Shown: positions 1 through 11,307 of the stretch, in pieces
Layout of the letters: each line of letters opens with the position of its first letter
Numbering within the stretch: position 1 is the stretch's first letter
From: Antilocapra americana
Taxonomy: Eukaryota; Chordata; Mammalia; Artiodactyla; Antilocapridae
DNA length: 64,000 nt
Assembly (NCBI GenBank): GCA_007570785.1
Contig: ML664152.1
Location: 7,851,269 to 7,915,268, forward strand
Direction of reading: 5' to 3'
The notes under the pieces: model-generated
Database searches by the model: none
What the model saw: the letters and a program-made list of their open reading frames with translations, nothing else
Told to the model about the DNA's origin: nothing
Translations under genes and position numbers: made by a program

Positions 1-69
1 AGAAAAACAAAGAAATTATCCTTCTTCAAGGGAGTGATAATTAACTAACTGCAGAGTTAACAGCAATAA

Positions 70-292
70 GTGAAAGTGGCCTTGATCATATCTGACTCTT
101 TGTGACCCCATGGCCTGTAGCCTGCTAGGCTCCTCCATCCATGGAATTCTCTAGGCCAGAATACTGGAGTGGGTAGCCTTTTCCTTCTTCAGGGGATCTT
201 CCAAACCCAGGAACGAACCCAGGTCTCCTGCATTGCAGGCAGATTAAATGAAACCAAGTCTCAGGTTACCAAGTGAGCCACCAGGGAAGCCC
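70..292 (-). mobile_element. Bov-tA type SINE
   Basis: Ruminant tRNA-Glu-derived SINE read on the minus strand. The order on the plus strand is the Bov-A body (GACTCTTTGTGACCCCATGG, then GAATACTGGAGTGGGTAGCC), then the reverse complement of the tRNA-like head (CCTGCATTGCAGGCAGAT), ending GAGCCACCAGGGAAGCCC. The head carries a short insertion near 247-268. No clear target-site duplication was found. Confidence 0.85.
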
Positions 293-319
293 AATAGCAG
301 TAAAACAAGGCATGTCATT

Positions 320-1190
320 GACATCTCCCATGTGCTAAAAGAAACATGAAAAGATGCTCAACATCACTCATTATCAGAGAAATGCAAATCAAAACCACAA
401 TGAGGTACCACTTTACACCAGTCAGAATGGCTGCCATCCAAAAGTCTACAAGCAATAAATGCTGGAGAGGATGTGGAGAAAAGGAAACCCTCTTACACTG
501 TTGGTGGGAATGCAAACTAGTACAGCCACTATGGAAAACAGTGTGGAGGTTCCTTAAAAAGCTGCAAATAGACCTGCCATATGACCCAGCAATCCCACTG
601 CTGGGCATATACACCGAGGAAACCAGAATTGAAAGAGCCATGTGTACCCCAATGTTCATCGCTGCATTTTTTACAATAGCCAAGACATGGAAGCAACCTA
701 GATGCCCATCAACTGACGAATGGATAAGAAAGCTGTGGTACATATACACAATGGAATATTACTCAGCATTAAAAAAAAATTCATTTGAAGCAATTCTACT
801 CAGATGGATGAAACTGGAGCCCATTATCCAGAGTGAAGTAAGCCAGAAGCAAAAACAACAATACAGTATATTAACGCATATATATGGAATTTAGAAAGAT
901 GGTAATGAGAACCCAACATGCGAGACAACAAAAGGAACGCAGATGTATAGAATAGACTCGTGGACTTTGTGGATGAGGGAAAGGGTGGGATGATATGGGA
1001 GAAGGGCATTGAAGTATGTTAATTGTCATGTGTCTAATCAATTGCCAGCCCAGGATTGATGCTCGGGGCTGGTGCAGCGAGATTTCCCGGGGGGGAGGGA
1101 AGAGAGAGGGGGGTTCCGGAAGGGAAGCATATGTAAACCCATGGTGATATCATGACAATGTATGGCAAAAACAATAAAAAAAAAAAAAAG
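320..1190 (+). mobile_element. 5'-truncated L1 (ORF2 C-terminus, 3' UTR, poly-A)
   Basis: A 3' stub of a ruminant L1. Positions 346-894 encode the C-terminal end of ORF2 with recognisable L1 blocks ([47 protein letters not shown]), including the Cys-rich segment. A G-rich 3' UTR follows at about 1080-1125, then an AATAAA-like signal and an A-run ending near 1190. The promoter, ORF1, endonuclease and RT are absent, so the copy is dead. It is nearly identical to the copy at 3526-4253. Confidence 0.9.
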
Positions 1191-1194
1191 AAAA

Positions 1195-1665
1195 TGACTT
1201 CCAATTCCGTACAGAGTAAATCAGAAAATGAAAACTAAAACCCACTCTGAGATACCACTAAATACTATTCAGATGGACAAAAATTTAAAGTCTGACAGTA
1301 CCGTGTGTTGCTGAGGGAGTGAAACTGCAAGGACAAGTTACAGTTCTACTATTGGGAGTGTGCATCATCTATTAAAGATGAAAATACTCACACTGTATGG
1401 CTCAGCAATTTCATTCCTGGGTCTGTTCCATGGAAAGCCATATGCATGTGTACACCAGGCCATACGCAAGAGTGCTGTAATGGCCCCAAACTAGAAACAA
1501 GGAAAATATTTATTAATAGTATAACTAATATGTTGTTGTATATTTATACAGTAGAATGGTGTACAACAATAAAAATAAACAGACTTCAACTGTTTGTGAC
1601 AACACAGATAAATCTTGTAGGATTTATCTTCAAGGAAGAACCAAGAGAATCCCTGAAGGATCATT
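1195..1665 (+). mobile_element. Ancient L1 3' fragment (L1M-like)
   Basis: A diverged sequence that still shows the order typical of the 3' end of old mammalian L1s: GAGATACCACTAAATACTAT, a GGACAAAAATTTAAAG segment, CTCAGCAATTTCATTCCTGG, then a region resembling the coding segment around TATACAGTAGAATGGTGTAC. No open frame is kept. The subfamily was not determined. Confidence 0.5.
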
Positions 1666-1667
1666 CT

Positions 1668-1976
1668 TTTTTAAAAGAATATTTATTTATGGCTGTGCTG
1701 GGTCTTCATTGCTGCACAAGGGCATTCTTTAGTTGCGGCAAGTGGAGGTTACTCCCTAGTAACCGTGGCTTCTCTTGTGTGGAGCACAGGCTCCAGGGCG
1801 TGCGGGCTCCGGTAGTTGTGAGTCTCGGGCTCTAGAGTGCTGGCTCAGTAGTTGCGGCACACAGGCTAAGTTGCTGCACAGCTTGTGGAATCTTCCTGGA
1901 CCAGGGATGGAACCGGTGTCCCCTGCATTGTCAGGTGGATTCTTAACCCCTGGACCACCATGGAAGCCCTGCAATG
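1668..1976 (-). mobile_element. CHR-2 type SINE
   Basis: Cetartiodactyl tRNA-derived SINE in reverse orientation. The 3' A-rich tail appears as a T/A-rich start (TTTTAAAAGAATATTTATTT). Repeats of the 'AGTTGCGGCA' and 'GGGCTC' kind follow in the body, and the inverted tRNA head ends near GGACCACCATGGAAGCCCTG. Other CHR-like copies lie at 25112 and 31620. Confidence 0.75.
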
Positions 1977-2360
1977 AATTCTGAATATCACCTTCTGCAG
2001 ATGTGGTTACCTTTGTGAGTATGCTACCAAACTGAGTGGTAACCTTCAGAGAGCAGCCAAGCAGAGTTATGTAATCAACATGATGTGATATAAATGCACA
2101 CTAGATTCAGAATTTGAAGGCATGGTTTGGGGTCTGCCAGTTTCAAATTAAGTTGAAAAGGTGAGGGAACCCTAGCTCTTATGTTCCTGTGTGGACTCGA
2201 GGGGATATCGCCATCTGTCTCACACCACATAGTGAGGGAGCTTTAGGTGAGGGAATATATTTGAAATCAGTTTGTAAATCATGAAGTGTCATACAAAGGG
2301 AAGTAATTATTACTTACTTTGGGAACATGTAACTGGAAGCATTTCCAGATTTTACAGACC
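1977..2360. other. Unassigned intronic sequence
   Basis: About 380 bp with no recognisable gene, exon or repeat. It is A/T-rich, with no long open frame and no strong splice-site pair. Confidence 0.5.
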
Positions 2361-2372
2361 ATGAAAGAGTTC

Positions 2373-2635
2373 TCTTTTTTTTTTTATTAATTGCAGTATA
2401 ATTGATTTACAATGTTGTGCTAGTTTCTACTGTACAGCATCATGAATCAGCCGTTTGTGTACATATATCTCCTCTCTCTTGAGCTTCCTTCCCACCACTC
2501 CACATCCCACCTCTCTAGATCATCACAGAGCACTGAGCTGAGCTACATGTGCATCTAGCAGCTTCCCACTAGCTTTTTACACATATGTTACATTTTACAC
2601 TATTTTACATATGATAGTGTATCTATGTCAATGTT
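2373..2635 (-). mobile_element. L1 3' end with 12-bp target-site duplication
   Basis: The poly-A tail appears as a T-run at 2375-2386, followed by inverted L1 3' sequence (GCAGTATAATTGATTTACAA, then TTTCTACTGTACAGCATCAT). The flanking 12-mer ATGAAAGAGTTC occurs at 2361-2372 and again at 2636-2647, so this is one heavily 5'-truncated insertion of about 263 bp. Confidence 0.85.
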
Positions 2636-2647
2636 ATGAAAGAGTTC

Positions 2648-3435
2648 CTTTTAAACTTGAGTTTACCTTGCTCTACAAGACCATATCACATCCAACAGGA
2701 AGTCTCTGGTCATGCAGGAAAATCCAGCATGAATTGGATTAGCACCTGAGTAGAACCGTGAGTGCTTGTCCAAACTGACATGTATAATATGCACTTCCTT
2801 TAATTAAAAGCATTTAAATGAAACCAAGTCTACATTATCAATGTAGCGGATTGCCCTTGTGTTTGTGATCATTAGCCCATGTTGCCATATTCAGCTTGCC
2901 TGTTCACACTGGCAAGCTTAGAGCATCTTAGCATAAGCAAGCATCTTCTGGCAGCTTCTGGCAGCTTCCTGACTGCCTCCAGCTGGACAGTTAACAGAGG
3001 GATGTTGCCAATGAGAAACAAATATTTGCCAGGAGCAATGAGGTGGAAAAGAGAAATTATCACTCTAAGATTTCATCAGAGAAGAAATCCTCCTTGGCTC
3101 ACAAGGTATTCTCTCTGCCAACAAACAAATTGCTAAATGCATTTTGATGTATTCAAGCCTCTTGTTAAAGAGGAAAGGAAAACCAGAGAAAAGGCAGAGG
3201 CTTCGTTTTGACAGCACTTTAAATTCTTCAATTTCATGAAAATCTTAGTTGTAATCTCACTTCTTGACGAACATTTGGGGACTCTTCAAAGTGTGGTTTG
3301 AGGAGCATGTCAGCAGTACAGACTCACTGATCGAAATCGTATTTCATCAAGATCCCCCCATGATTCATATATACACCTGTCTGGTTCATTACTCTATACT
3401 GTACTTTCGAAACTCTTAGAGGAGGAAGCAACCTG
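2648..3435. other. Unassigned single-copy intron
   Basis: Nearly 800 bp without a recognised element. It contains a local imperfect repeat CTGGCAGCTTCTGGCAGCTTC (about 2948-2968). Short open stretches exist on both strands around 2870-3130, but they have no recognisable protein family and no convincing exon signals. Confidence 0.5.
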
Positions 3436-3439
3436 GAAT

Positions 3440-4330
3440 CATCTAGTTTGGGCTCCTGCTCTTAGGCTGCCAAGCTATTACTATCTGCATGTTACAGATG
3501 AGACTTCTAAAACCCAAGGAGCATAAATGCTGGAGAGGATGTGGAGAAAAGGGAACTCTCTTACACTGTTGGTGGGATTGCAAACTAGTACAGCCAGTAT
3601 GGAAAACAGTGTGGAGATTCCTTAAAAAACTGCAAATAGACCTGCCATATGACCCAGCAATCCCACTGCTGAGCATATACACCGAGGAAACCAGAATTGA
3701 AAGAGCCACGTGTACCCCAATGTTCATCGCTGCTTTGTTTACAATAGCCAGGACATGGAAGCAACCTAGATGCCCATCAATGGACGAATGGATAAGAAAG
3801 CTGTGGTACATATACACAATGGAATATTACTCAGCATTAAAAAAAAATTCATTTGAATCAGTTCTACTCAGATGGATGAAACTGGAGCCCATTATCCAGA
3901 GTGAAATAAGCCAGAAGCAAAAACAATAATACAGTATATTAATGCATATATATGGAATTTAGAAAGACGGTAACGAGAACCCAGCATGCGAGACAGCAAA
4001 AGGAGCACAGATGTATAGAATAGACTCGTGGACTCTGTGGATGAGGGAAAGGGTGGGATGGTATGGGAGAATGGCATTGAAACATGTTAATTATCATATG
4101 TCTAATCAATCGCCAGCCCAGGATTGATGCTCGGGGCTGGTGCATCGAGATTTCCCGGGGGGAGGGAGGAGGGAGGGGGGTTCTGGAGGGGGAGCATATG
4201 TAAACCCATGGTGATATCATGTCATTGTATGACAAAACTAATAAAAAAAAAAAAACCCAAGGAGCGTAAGCTAGTTGCCCAGAGTCACAGAACTTGATGT
4301 CTTCTGTCACAAACACAGCATCCAGTCATA
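3440..4330 (-). repeat. MIR SINE interrupted by an L1
   Basis: The left piece (about 3440-3525) contains TTACAGATGAGACTTCTAAA. The right piece (about 4254-4330) continues with AGCTAGTTGCCCAGAGTCAC. Together they read as an inverted MIR core (ACAGATGAGGAAACTGAGG... TTGCCCAAGGTCACACAGC type). The L1 at 3526-4253 separates the two halves. Confidence 0.7.
3526..4253 (+). mobile_element. 5'-truncated L1 with target-site duplication
   Basis: The ORF2 C-terminus starts at the CWRGCGEK block (3527 onward) and runs to about 3929. The G-rich 3' UTR (about 4150-4190) and an A-run follow. The flanks are AACCCAAGGAGCATAA at 3511-3526 and AACCCAAGGAGCGTAA at 4254-4269. This is a 15-16 bp duplication with one A/G difference, so the insertion point inside the MIR is exact. 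The copy is not functional because nearly all coding sequence is missing. Confidence 0.9.
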
Positions 4331-4334
4331 CATA

Positions 4335-5027
4335 CCAGCTTTTTCAGGGTCTGTTCAATCTACCTATATTTGCCTTTGAGAGAGTAGATTTCTTGGCCTA
4401 ATATTCATTTTTGGAGAAAGGATAGACCTTATCTATTTATTTTGGCTTTTGCTCCTCCAACCAGAAAAAAATGTTTTAGAGAAATGTTATGATTTTGCCT
4501 AAGGGAGAATCAATCCTGACACAGAGAATCAAGGCATTGAGACTTGAATGCCTAAGGGAGACCTACTTCAAATGGATCATGGAGCTTCTTTCTGTTCTGT
4601 GTATGTGTGGGTCTGTGTGTGTGTATAGCAGGGAGCCCCTTTCGTGCACTTGATCTTATAGATGCAAGGTATAAGTCTCTCTCAGAAAAACTTACAGCAG
4701 AAGCTGCTATTATATCTCTATATATATGGCATTGTACTGTACTTAATTTAGCTTTCCATACAGAAAGGGTCATGAATATGCATTTTGCCTAAGAAAATTA
4801 TTTCTTTTCACAGCCTCATGTGTGATGGTGCAGGCTAGGCTAATTAACATAGCTAATTTTAGCCTTGGTTTGAGGGTTTATTTTAGAAAAGGTCACAGTA
4901 CTGGTGCTAACTTTTAGCTTATTGTGTGAGAGAAGGAAGCATCAAAAAGCTATACAGCCAAGCAACTGCTGTACTCCTGCTCCCAAGAATATAAATGTAT
5001 TGTTGTATTTGAGATTTAGTTCTGCTT
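4335..5027. other. Unassigned intronic sequence
   Basis: No recognisable gene or repeat. It contains a short TG-rich run near 4600-4625 and A/T-rich sequence. Short open frames (for example 4607-4792) have no family resemblance. Confidence 0.5.
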
Positions 5028-5037
5028 AGAGTTAGTG

Positions 5038-5374
5038 GGACTTACTGGATAGCTCAGCTGGTAAAGAATCTTCCTGCAATGCAGGTGACCCTGTTTTGAT
5101 TCCTGGGTTGGGAAGTTCCCTTGGAGAAAGGATAGGCTACCCACTCCAGTATTCTTGGGCTTCCCTGATGGCTCAAACAGTAAAGAATCTGCCTGCAATG
5201 TGGGAGATCTGAGTTTGATACCTGGATTGGGAAGATATCCTGGAGGAGGGCGTGGCAGCCCATGCCAGTAGTAGTCTTGCCTGGAGAATCTTCATGGACA
5301 GAGGACCCTAGCATGCTACAGTCCATGGAGTTGCAAAGAGTCGGACATAACTGAGTGACTAAGCACAGCACAGC
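5038..5374 (+). mobile_element. Composite Bov-tA SINE (head plus full unit)
   Basis: Two tRNA-like heads occur in the same insertion. A first partial unit (about 5040-5155) runs from TAGCTCAGCTGGTAAAGAAT to CTCCAGTATTCTT. It is fused directly to a second unit starting GGGCTTCCCTGATGGCTCAA (about 5158), which runs to GAGTCGGACATAACTGAGTG. AGAGTTAGTG at 5028-5037 and 5375-5384 flanks the whole, so both parts arrived together as one 337-bp insertion. Confidence 0.85.
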
Positions 5375-5384
5375 AGAGTTAGTG

Positions 5385-6937
5385 ATGTGATTGGTAAAGT
5401 GGACTTAATCTCTGCTGTGATGTGAAAGTCAGTGCCTACTGTGGGGAGCTGGGGGTCCATGAGCTGCCTTTCTCTAGGGCTGAAGGGTGGGCACGTACCT
5501 CTATGAAGGTCCTGCCTGCAGAAACTGTACAAAGAAGGTCTGCACAGGTGATAAGTCTTGGTCTGATGGATCCTTTGACATGGTCTCGGGCAGGTGAAGG
5601 ATGCCGAGGCTGGAGTGGGATGGGGTCCCTGCCTGTCTCTACTGAAGCCAGGACTGTGAGGACCTGTAGTTTCACCCTCCCTTTCCCAGAGCATGCTGGT
5701 GGAGCTGACCCCAGTCAGCGGAGGGACAGAGGGCCCAAGAGGGGAAGGGACAAGAAATCTGGCCACATTCCAACTGAGGACTGTGGGCCACCCAGCGGAT
5801 GCCTTGTGAGGACAGAATGTTCTGTATTCTTGTCACAGGAGACTTCCAAGCACTCGAGATGTGGCCAGTGTGACTAGGGGACTGAATTAGTCATTTGTTT
5901 CCTTTTAATTTTAATTTGAAAGGCACATGTGTCTAAGGGCTACCATATTGGACAAGGCAGTTCTAGAAGGAGAGTTCATAAAAGTGTAGAAGATGAAAAG
6001 CACGTGGAAGTTCAGGGAAAAATGTAGAGTCCAGGTCACAAAAGCCAAGGTCCTGATCTAAAGGTATATTTGAGAACCATTTTTGAAAGGCCTTGGTGCC
6101 AAGCTAAAGATTCTGTACTCAACTTTATTGGCAGTGGGGGTATCCTTGGTAGGGAAGAGTGATGTGGTGAGTGTTTCAGGTGAGATCTGTGGCAGTCTGG
6201 ATAAGACCAAGGTGGTCACAGAGCTGGTTTCAGAACCTTGTTTCACCAGGGGCTGTCTACATGCTTCCCTGGACTGAGCACTGGATCAAAATATTCTTTA
6301 GCAAATATGCTGCTGGAAAGCCTCCAGCCCCACTAAATTGTGACTGAAAATTATAGTTATCTCCCATGGGCCAGAAGGGGGCTGCATAATGAAATACTGC
6401 TTCTGCAGCAGCCCCATGGCGTATGGCATATGACTTCCCCAGGACCTCCAGCTGGGGTCCCTGGTCCCCATAAAAGGGATGACTTGCCACAGGGAAGCAG
6501 TGATCACTGGTCTTAGGGCACATACACCCTTCTCCCCTGTAACTTACAATCTCCAATGACCAGCCTTAGTAACTGCTGATGGAAACTGTATTCTAGGCCC
6601 AGCTGATGACTCGCTACATAACCCTGATAAACCCATTCACTGTGGGGGTGGAGATGGCTTCTGAAAATTGGAAAGGAAAAATAAAATCCAATTTAAGTTG
6701 AGGTTTAGAAATTGACAAAATGCCTTTTCCAAAAGAGCAAAGTTTCCAGGTCTTTCCTCCTAATAGTGTAGGGAAGATGTGTCCAGAGGTGAGAGACTGG
6801 TGCCTTTACTAGCTCCCAGGACAGAAGCCTTGGGTTTAGGAATGATCCTTGTTTACTTGATGGAGTCAAGCTTCCTCTGGCCAAGGAGTAGTTTCTCTAG
6901 CTCTGCAGTTGGCCCTTTTTGTATAAATGCTGCTTTT
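5385..6937. other. Single-copy intron, GC-richer at 5.4-5.9 kb
   Basis: No recognised gene. The 5420-5880 part is open in several frames on both strands, which is what GC-rich sequence gives by chance. Neither protein (for example 5422-5877, plus strand) resembles a known family. Near 6060-6240 there is wording of an old diverged repeat, but I cannot name the family. Confidence 0.45.
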
Positions 6938-6939
6938 AT

Positions 6940-7740
6940 AAGATTGCTGGGAGAAATATCAACAACTTCAGATACGTAGATGATACCAGTCTTGTGGCAG
7001 ACAGTGAAGAGAACCTTTAAGCCTCTTGATGAGGGTGAAAGAGGAGAGTGAAAAAGCTGGCTTGAAGCTCAACATTAAAAAAAACTAAGAGCATGGCATC
7101 CAGTCCCATCACTTCATGGCAAATAAAAGGGGAAAAAGTGGAAGCAGTGACAAATTTCATTTTCTTGGGCTCCAAAATCACTGCGGATGGTGACTGCAGC
7201 CATGAAATTCAAAGGTGCTTGCTCCTTGGAAGGAAAGCTGTGACAAGCCTAGACAGAATGTTAAAAAGCAGAGACATCACTTTGCTGACAAAGGTCCATA
7301 TTGTTAAAGCTATTGTTTTTCCAGTAGTCATGTACGGATGTGAGAGCTGGACCATAAAGAAGGCTTAGCACTGAAGAATTGATGCTTTCAAACTGTGATG
7401 CTGGAGAACACTCTTGAGAGTCTCTTGGTCTGCAGGGACATCAAACCAGTCAATTTAAAGGAAATCAACCCTGAATAGTCACCAGAAGAGTGATGCTGGA
7501 GCTCAAGCTCTAATACTTTGGCCACCCGATGTGAAGAGCCAACTCATTGGAAAAGACCCTGATGCTGAGAAAGACTGAAGGCAAAAGGAGAAATAGAGGC
7601 AGAGGATGAGATAGTTAGATAACATCACTAAGTGGACACGAATGTGAGCAAACTCTAGGAGATACTGGAGGATAGAGGAGCCTGGCATGCTGTAGTCCAT
7701 GGGGTCACAAAGAGTTGGACACAACTTAGCAACTAAACAG
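6940..7740 (+). mobile_element. BovB (RTE) LINE, 3' part
   Basis: BovB RT-domain C-terminus through the 3' end. The RT catalytic block reads YVDDTS (YADD changed to YVDD) at about 6973. Then come SLVADSEE, a broken stretch, FIFLGSKITADGDCSHEIQR (7159-7218), KSRDITLLTKVHIVKAIVFP and YGCESWTIKKA (to 7368). Sequence after 7368 is frameshifted relative to BovB. The 3' end reads GGCATGCTGTAGTCCATGGG, then GAGTTGGACACAACTTAGCA. Degenerate and 5'-truncated. Confidence 0.88.
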
Positions 7741-7809
7741 TAACAAAAGGTAATAATAATGGTCATTTATTAGTACCTACTAGGTGCAGGACATTATGCA
7801 ATATAGAAC

Positions 7810-10800
7810 ATTTTAAGAAGATCTTAAACACCCCAAGACACATATTAATCAAATTAACAAATATCAAACTCAAAGAGCAAATATTAAAAGCAGCAAGGGA
7901 AAAACAACAAATAACTCACAAGGGGAATCCCATAAGGATAACAGCTGATCTCTCAATAAAAACGCTTCAGGCCAGAAGGGAATGGCAGAACATACTTAAA
8001 GTCATGAAAGAAAATAATCTACAACCCTGATTACTGTACCCAGCAAGGATCTCATTCAAATTTGAAGGAGAAATCAAAAGCTTTCCAGACAAGCAAAAGC
8101 TGAGAGACTTCAGCAACACCAAACCATCGCTCCAACAAATGCTGAAGGATCTTTCCTAGACAGGAAACACAGATAGGGTATATAATCTCGAACCCAAAAC
8201 AATAAAGTAAATGGCAACGGGATCATACTTATCAATAATTACCTTAAATGTAAATGGGTTGAATGCCCCAACCAAAAGACAAAGATTGGCCGATTGGATA
8301 CAGAAACAAGACCCCTATATATGTTGTCTACAAGAGACCCACCTCAAACCTAGGGACACATATAGACTGAAAGTTAAAGGCTGGAAAAAGATATTCCATG
8401 CAAATAAAGACCAAAAGAAAGCAGGAGTGGCAATACTCATATCAGATAAAGTAGACTTTAAAATAAAGGCTGTGAAAAGAGATAAAGATGGACATTACAT
8501 AATGATCAAAGGATCAGTCCAAGAAGAAGAAATAACAATTATAAATATATATGCACCCAACATAGGAGCACCAAAATATGTAAGGCAAATGCTAAAAAGT
8601 ATGAAAGGGGAAATTAACAATAACACAATAATAGTGGGAGTCGTTAATATACCACTCACACCAATGGATAGATCAACTAAACAGAAAATTAACAAGGAAA
8701 CTCAAACTTTAAATGATACAATAGACCAACTAGACCTAATTGATATCTATAGGACATTCCACCCCAAAACAATGAATTTCACCTTTTTCTCAAGCACACA
8801 CGGGACCTTCTCCAGAATAGATCACATCCTGGGCCATAAATCTAGCCTTGGTAAATTCAAAAATATTGAAATCATTCGAAGCATCTTTTCTGACCACAAT
8901 GCAGTGAGATTAGATATCAATTACAGGAGAAAACCATTCAAAACTTCCAACATATGGAGGCTCAACAACACACTGCTGAATAACCAACAAATCACAGAAG
9001 AAATCAAAAAAGAAATCAAAGTATGCATAGAAATGAATGAAAATGAAAACACAACAACCCAAAACCTATGGGACACAGTAAAAGCAGTGCTAAGGGGAAA
9101 GTTCATAGCAATACAAGCTCACATCAGGAAACAAGAAAAGAGTCAAATAAATAACCTAACTTTACACCTAAAGCAACTAGAAAAGGAAGAAATGCAGAAG
9201 CCCAGGGGTAGTAGAAGGAAAGAAATCTTAAAGATCAGGGCAGAAATAAATGCAAAGGAAACAAAAGAGACCATAGCAAAAATCAACCAAGCCAAAAGCT
9301 GGTTCTTTGAGAAGATAAATAAAATTGACAAACCATTAGCCAGACTCATCAAGAAACAAAGGGAGAAATGAAAACGGAGAGATCACAACAGAAAACACAG
9401 AAATACAAAGGATCATAAGAGATTATTATCAGCAACTATATGCAAATAAACTGGACAACCTGGATGAAATGGACAAACTCCTAGAAAAGTACAACTTTCC
9501 AAGACTAAACCAGGAAGAGATAGATAATATTAATAGACCCATCACAAGCACGGAAATTGAAACCGTAATCAGAAATCTTCCAAAAAACAAAAGCCCAGGA
9601 CCAGATGGCTTCACAGCTGAATTCTACCAAAAATTTAGAGAAGAGTTAACACCTATTCTACTCAAACTCTTCCAGAAAATTGCAGAGGAAGGTAAACTTC
9701 CAAACTCATTCTACAAAGCCACCATCACCCTAATTCCAAAACCAGACAAAGATGCCACAAAAAAAGAAAACTACAGGCCAATATCACTGATGAACATAGA
9801 TGCAAAAAGCCTTAACAAAATTCTAGCAGATAGAATCCAACAACACATTTAAAAAATCATACATCATGATCAAGTAGGCTTTATCCCAGGGATGCAAGGA
9901 TTCTTCAATATTTGCAAATCAATCAATGTAATACACCACATTAATAATTTGAAAAATAAAAAACACATGGTTATCTCAATAGATGCAGAGAAAGCCTTTG
10001 ACAAAATCCAACATCCATTTATGATAAAAACCCTCCAAAAAGCAAGAATAGAAGGAACATACCTCAACATAATAAAAGCTATATATGACATACCCACAGC
10101 AAACTTTATCCTCAATGGTGAAAAACTGAAAGCATTTCCCCTGAAGTCAGGAACAAGACAAGGGTGCCCACTCTCACCACTACTATTCAACATAGTTTTG
10201 GAAGTTTTGGCCACAGCCATCAGAGCAGATAAAGAAATAAAAGGGATCCAGATTGGAAAAGAAGAAGTAAAATTCTCTCTGTTTGCAGATGACATGATCC
10301 TCTACATAGAAAACCCTAAAGACTCTACCAGAAAATTACTAGATCTAATCAGTGAATATAGTAAAGTTTCAGGATACAAAATCAACACACAGAAATCCCT
10401 GGCATTCCTATACACTAACAGTGAGAAATCAGAAAGAGAAATTAAGGAAACAATTCCATTCACCATCGAAACAAAAAGAATAAAATACTTAGGAGTATTT
10501 CTACCTAAAGAAACAAAAGACTTGTATATAGAAAACTATAAAACACTGATGAAAGAAGTCAAGGAGGACACAAACAGATGGAGAAATGTGCCTTGTTCGT
10601 GGATTGGAAGAATCAATATAGTGAAAATGAGTATACTACCCAAAGCAATCTATAGATTCAATGCAATTCCTATCAAGCTACCAGAGGTCTTTTTCAAAGA
10701 ATTAGAACAAATAGTTTCTCAGTTTGTATGGAAATACAAAAAACCTCGTATAGCCAAAGCAATCTTGAGAAAGAAGAATGGAACTGGTGGAATCAACCTA

Positions 10801-10985
10801 CCTGACTTTAGGCTATACTACAAATCCACAGTCATTAAGACAGTATGGTACTGGCACAAAGACAGAAACATAGATCAATGGAACAGAATAGAAAGCCCAG
10901 AGATAAATCCACACATCTATGGACACCTTATCTTTGACAAAGGAGGCAAGAATATACAATGGAGAAAAGACAACCTAATATTATT
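7810..10985 (+). mobile_element. Ruminant L1, truncated at both ends
   Basis: The copy starts inside the 3' part of ORF1 (about 7810-8165: LKAAREKQQ-like, then LQARREW and a broken tail). It crosses the inter-ORF spacer and covers the endonuclease and most of the RT region of ORF2. It stops abruptly after a [14 protein letters not shown] motif, without the ORF2 C-terminus, 3' UTR or poly-A. Adenine-rich plus strand, typical of L1. The missing 3' end argues for a later deletion or rearrangement rather than simple 5' truncation. Confidence 0.9.
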
Positions 10986-10988
10986 TTA
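8211..10988 (+). pseudogene. L1 ORF2 relic: endonuclease plus reverse transcriptase
   Basis: ORF2 normally encodes the endonuclease and reverse transcriptase that copy L1 RNA into DNA. Visible order: an APE-type endonuclease from the ATG at 8211 ([21 protein letters not shown], then SDHNAV), with an open stretch of 386 codons to a stop at 9369-9371. A different frame then carries the RT N-terminus from about 9372 ([15 protein letters not shown]), interrupted by a TAA at 9850-9852. The same frame continues through [13 protein letters not shown] and the catalytic FADDMILY block (about 10282-10305) to 10988. The conserved acidic endonuclease motif (GDFN in active elements) reads GVVN at 8637-8648, removing a catalytic Asp. 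At least two coding breaks plus this substitution make it inactive. Confidence 0.92.
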
Positions 10989-10989
10989 A

Positions 10990-11305
10990 TACCCCTAATC
11001 TTTGGTTGGGTTGCTTAGAAGCAGAGGCTGAGATAGGTATTGTGTAATGTGTGCCTTCTTGGGTAGAGTCCGGACAGGGCAGTGGAGGTTGCTGAGCAAA
11101 AATGTGGTCCAGCTACAGACTAGCCCTGCCTGATTCCACAGTAGCTCAAACATTAGCGACACCTCAGAGTTGGTTCCATCTTGAGTTAGTCAGCCATTGC
11201 CCAGAACTGTTCTTGGGTGGAGGTGAGATGTTACCTCTGTGATAAGGTAATTCTTTGCTCTAAGAGCAGTTGTCTAGAGAAAGAGGCATCATGCCCTGTT
11301 AGAAG
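10990..11305. other. Unassigned intronic sequence
   Basis: About 315 bp between the L1 and an LTR-like repeat. No gene or named repeat recognised. Confidence 0.45.
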
Positions 11306-11307
11306 TT

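Noticed and set aside
315..749. Minus-strand open frame over the first L1
   Set aside because: It is the antisense shadow of L1 ORF2. The same false protein recurs at 3443-3817 over the second L1 copy.
5422..5877. 151-codon open frame, with overlapping minus-strand frames
   Set aside because: Open on both strands because the stretch is GC-rich. The proteins resemble nothing and there are no conserved motifs.
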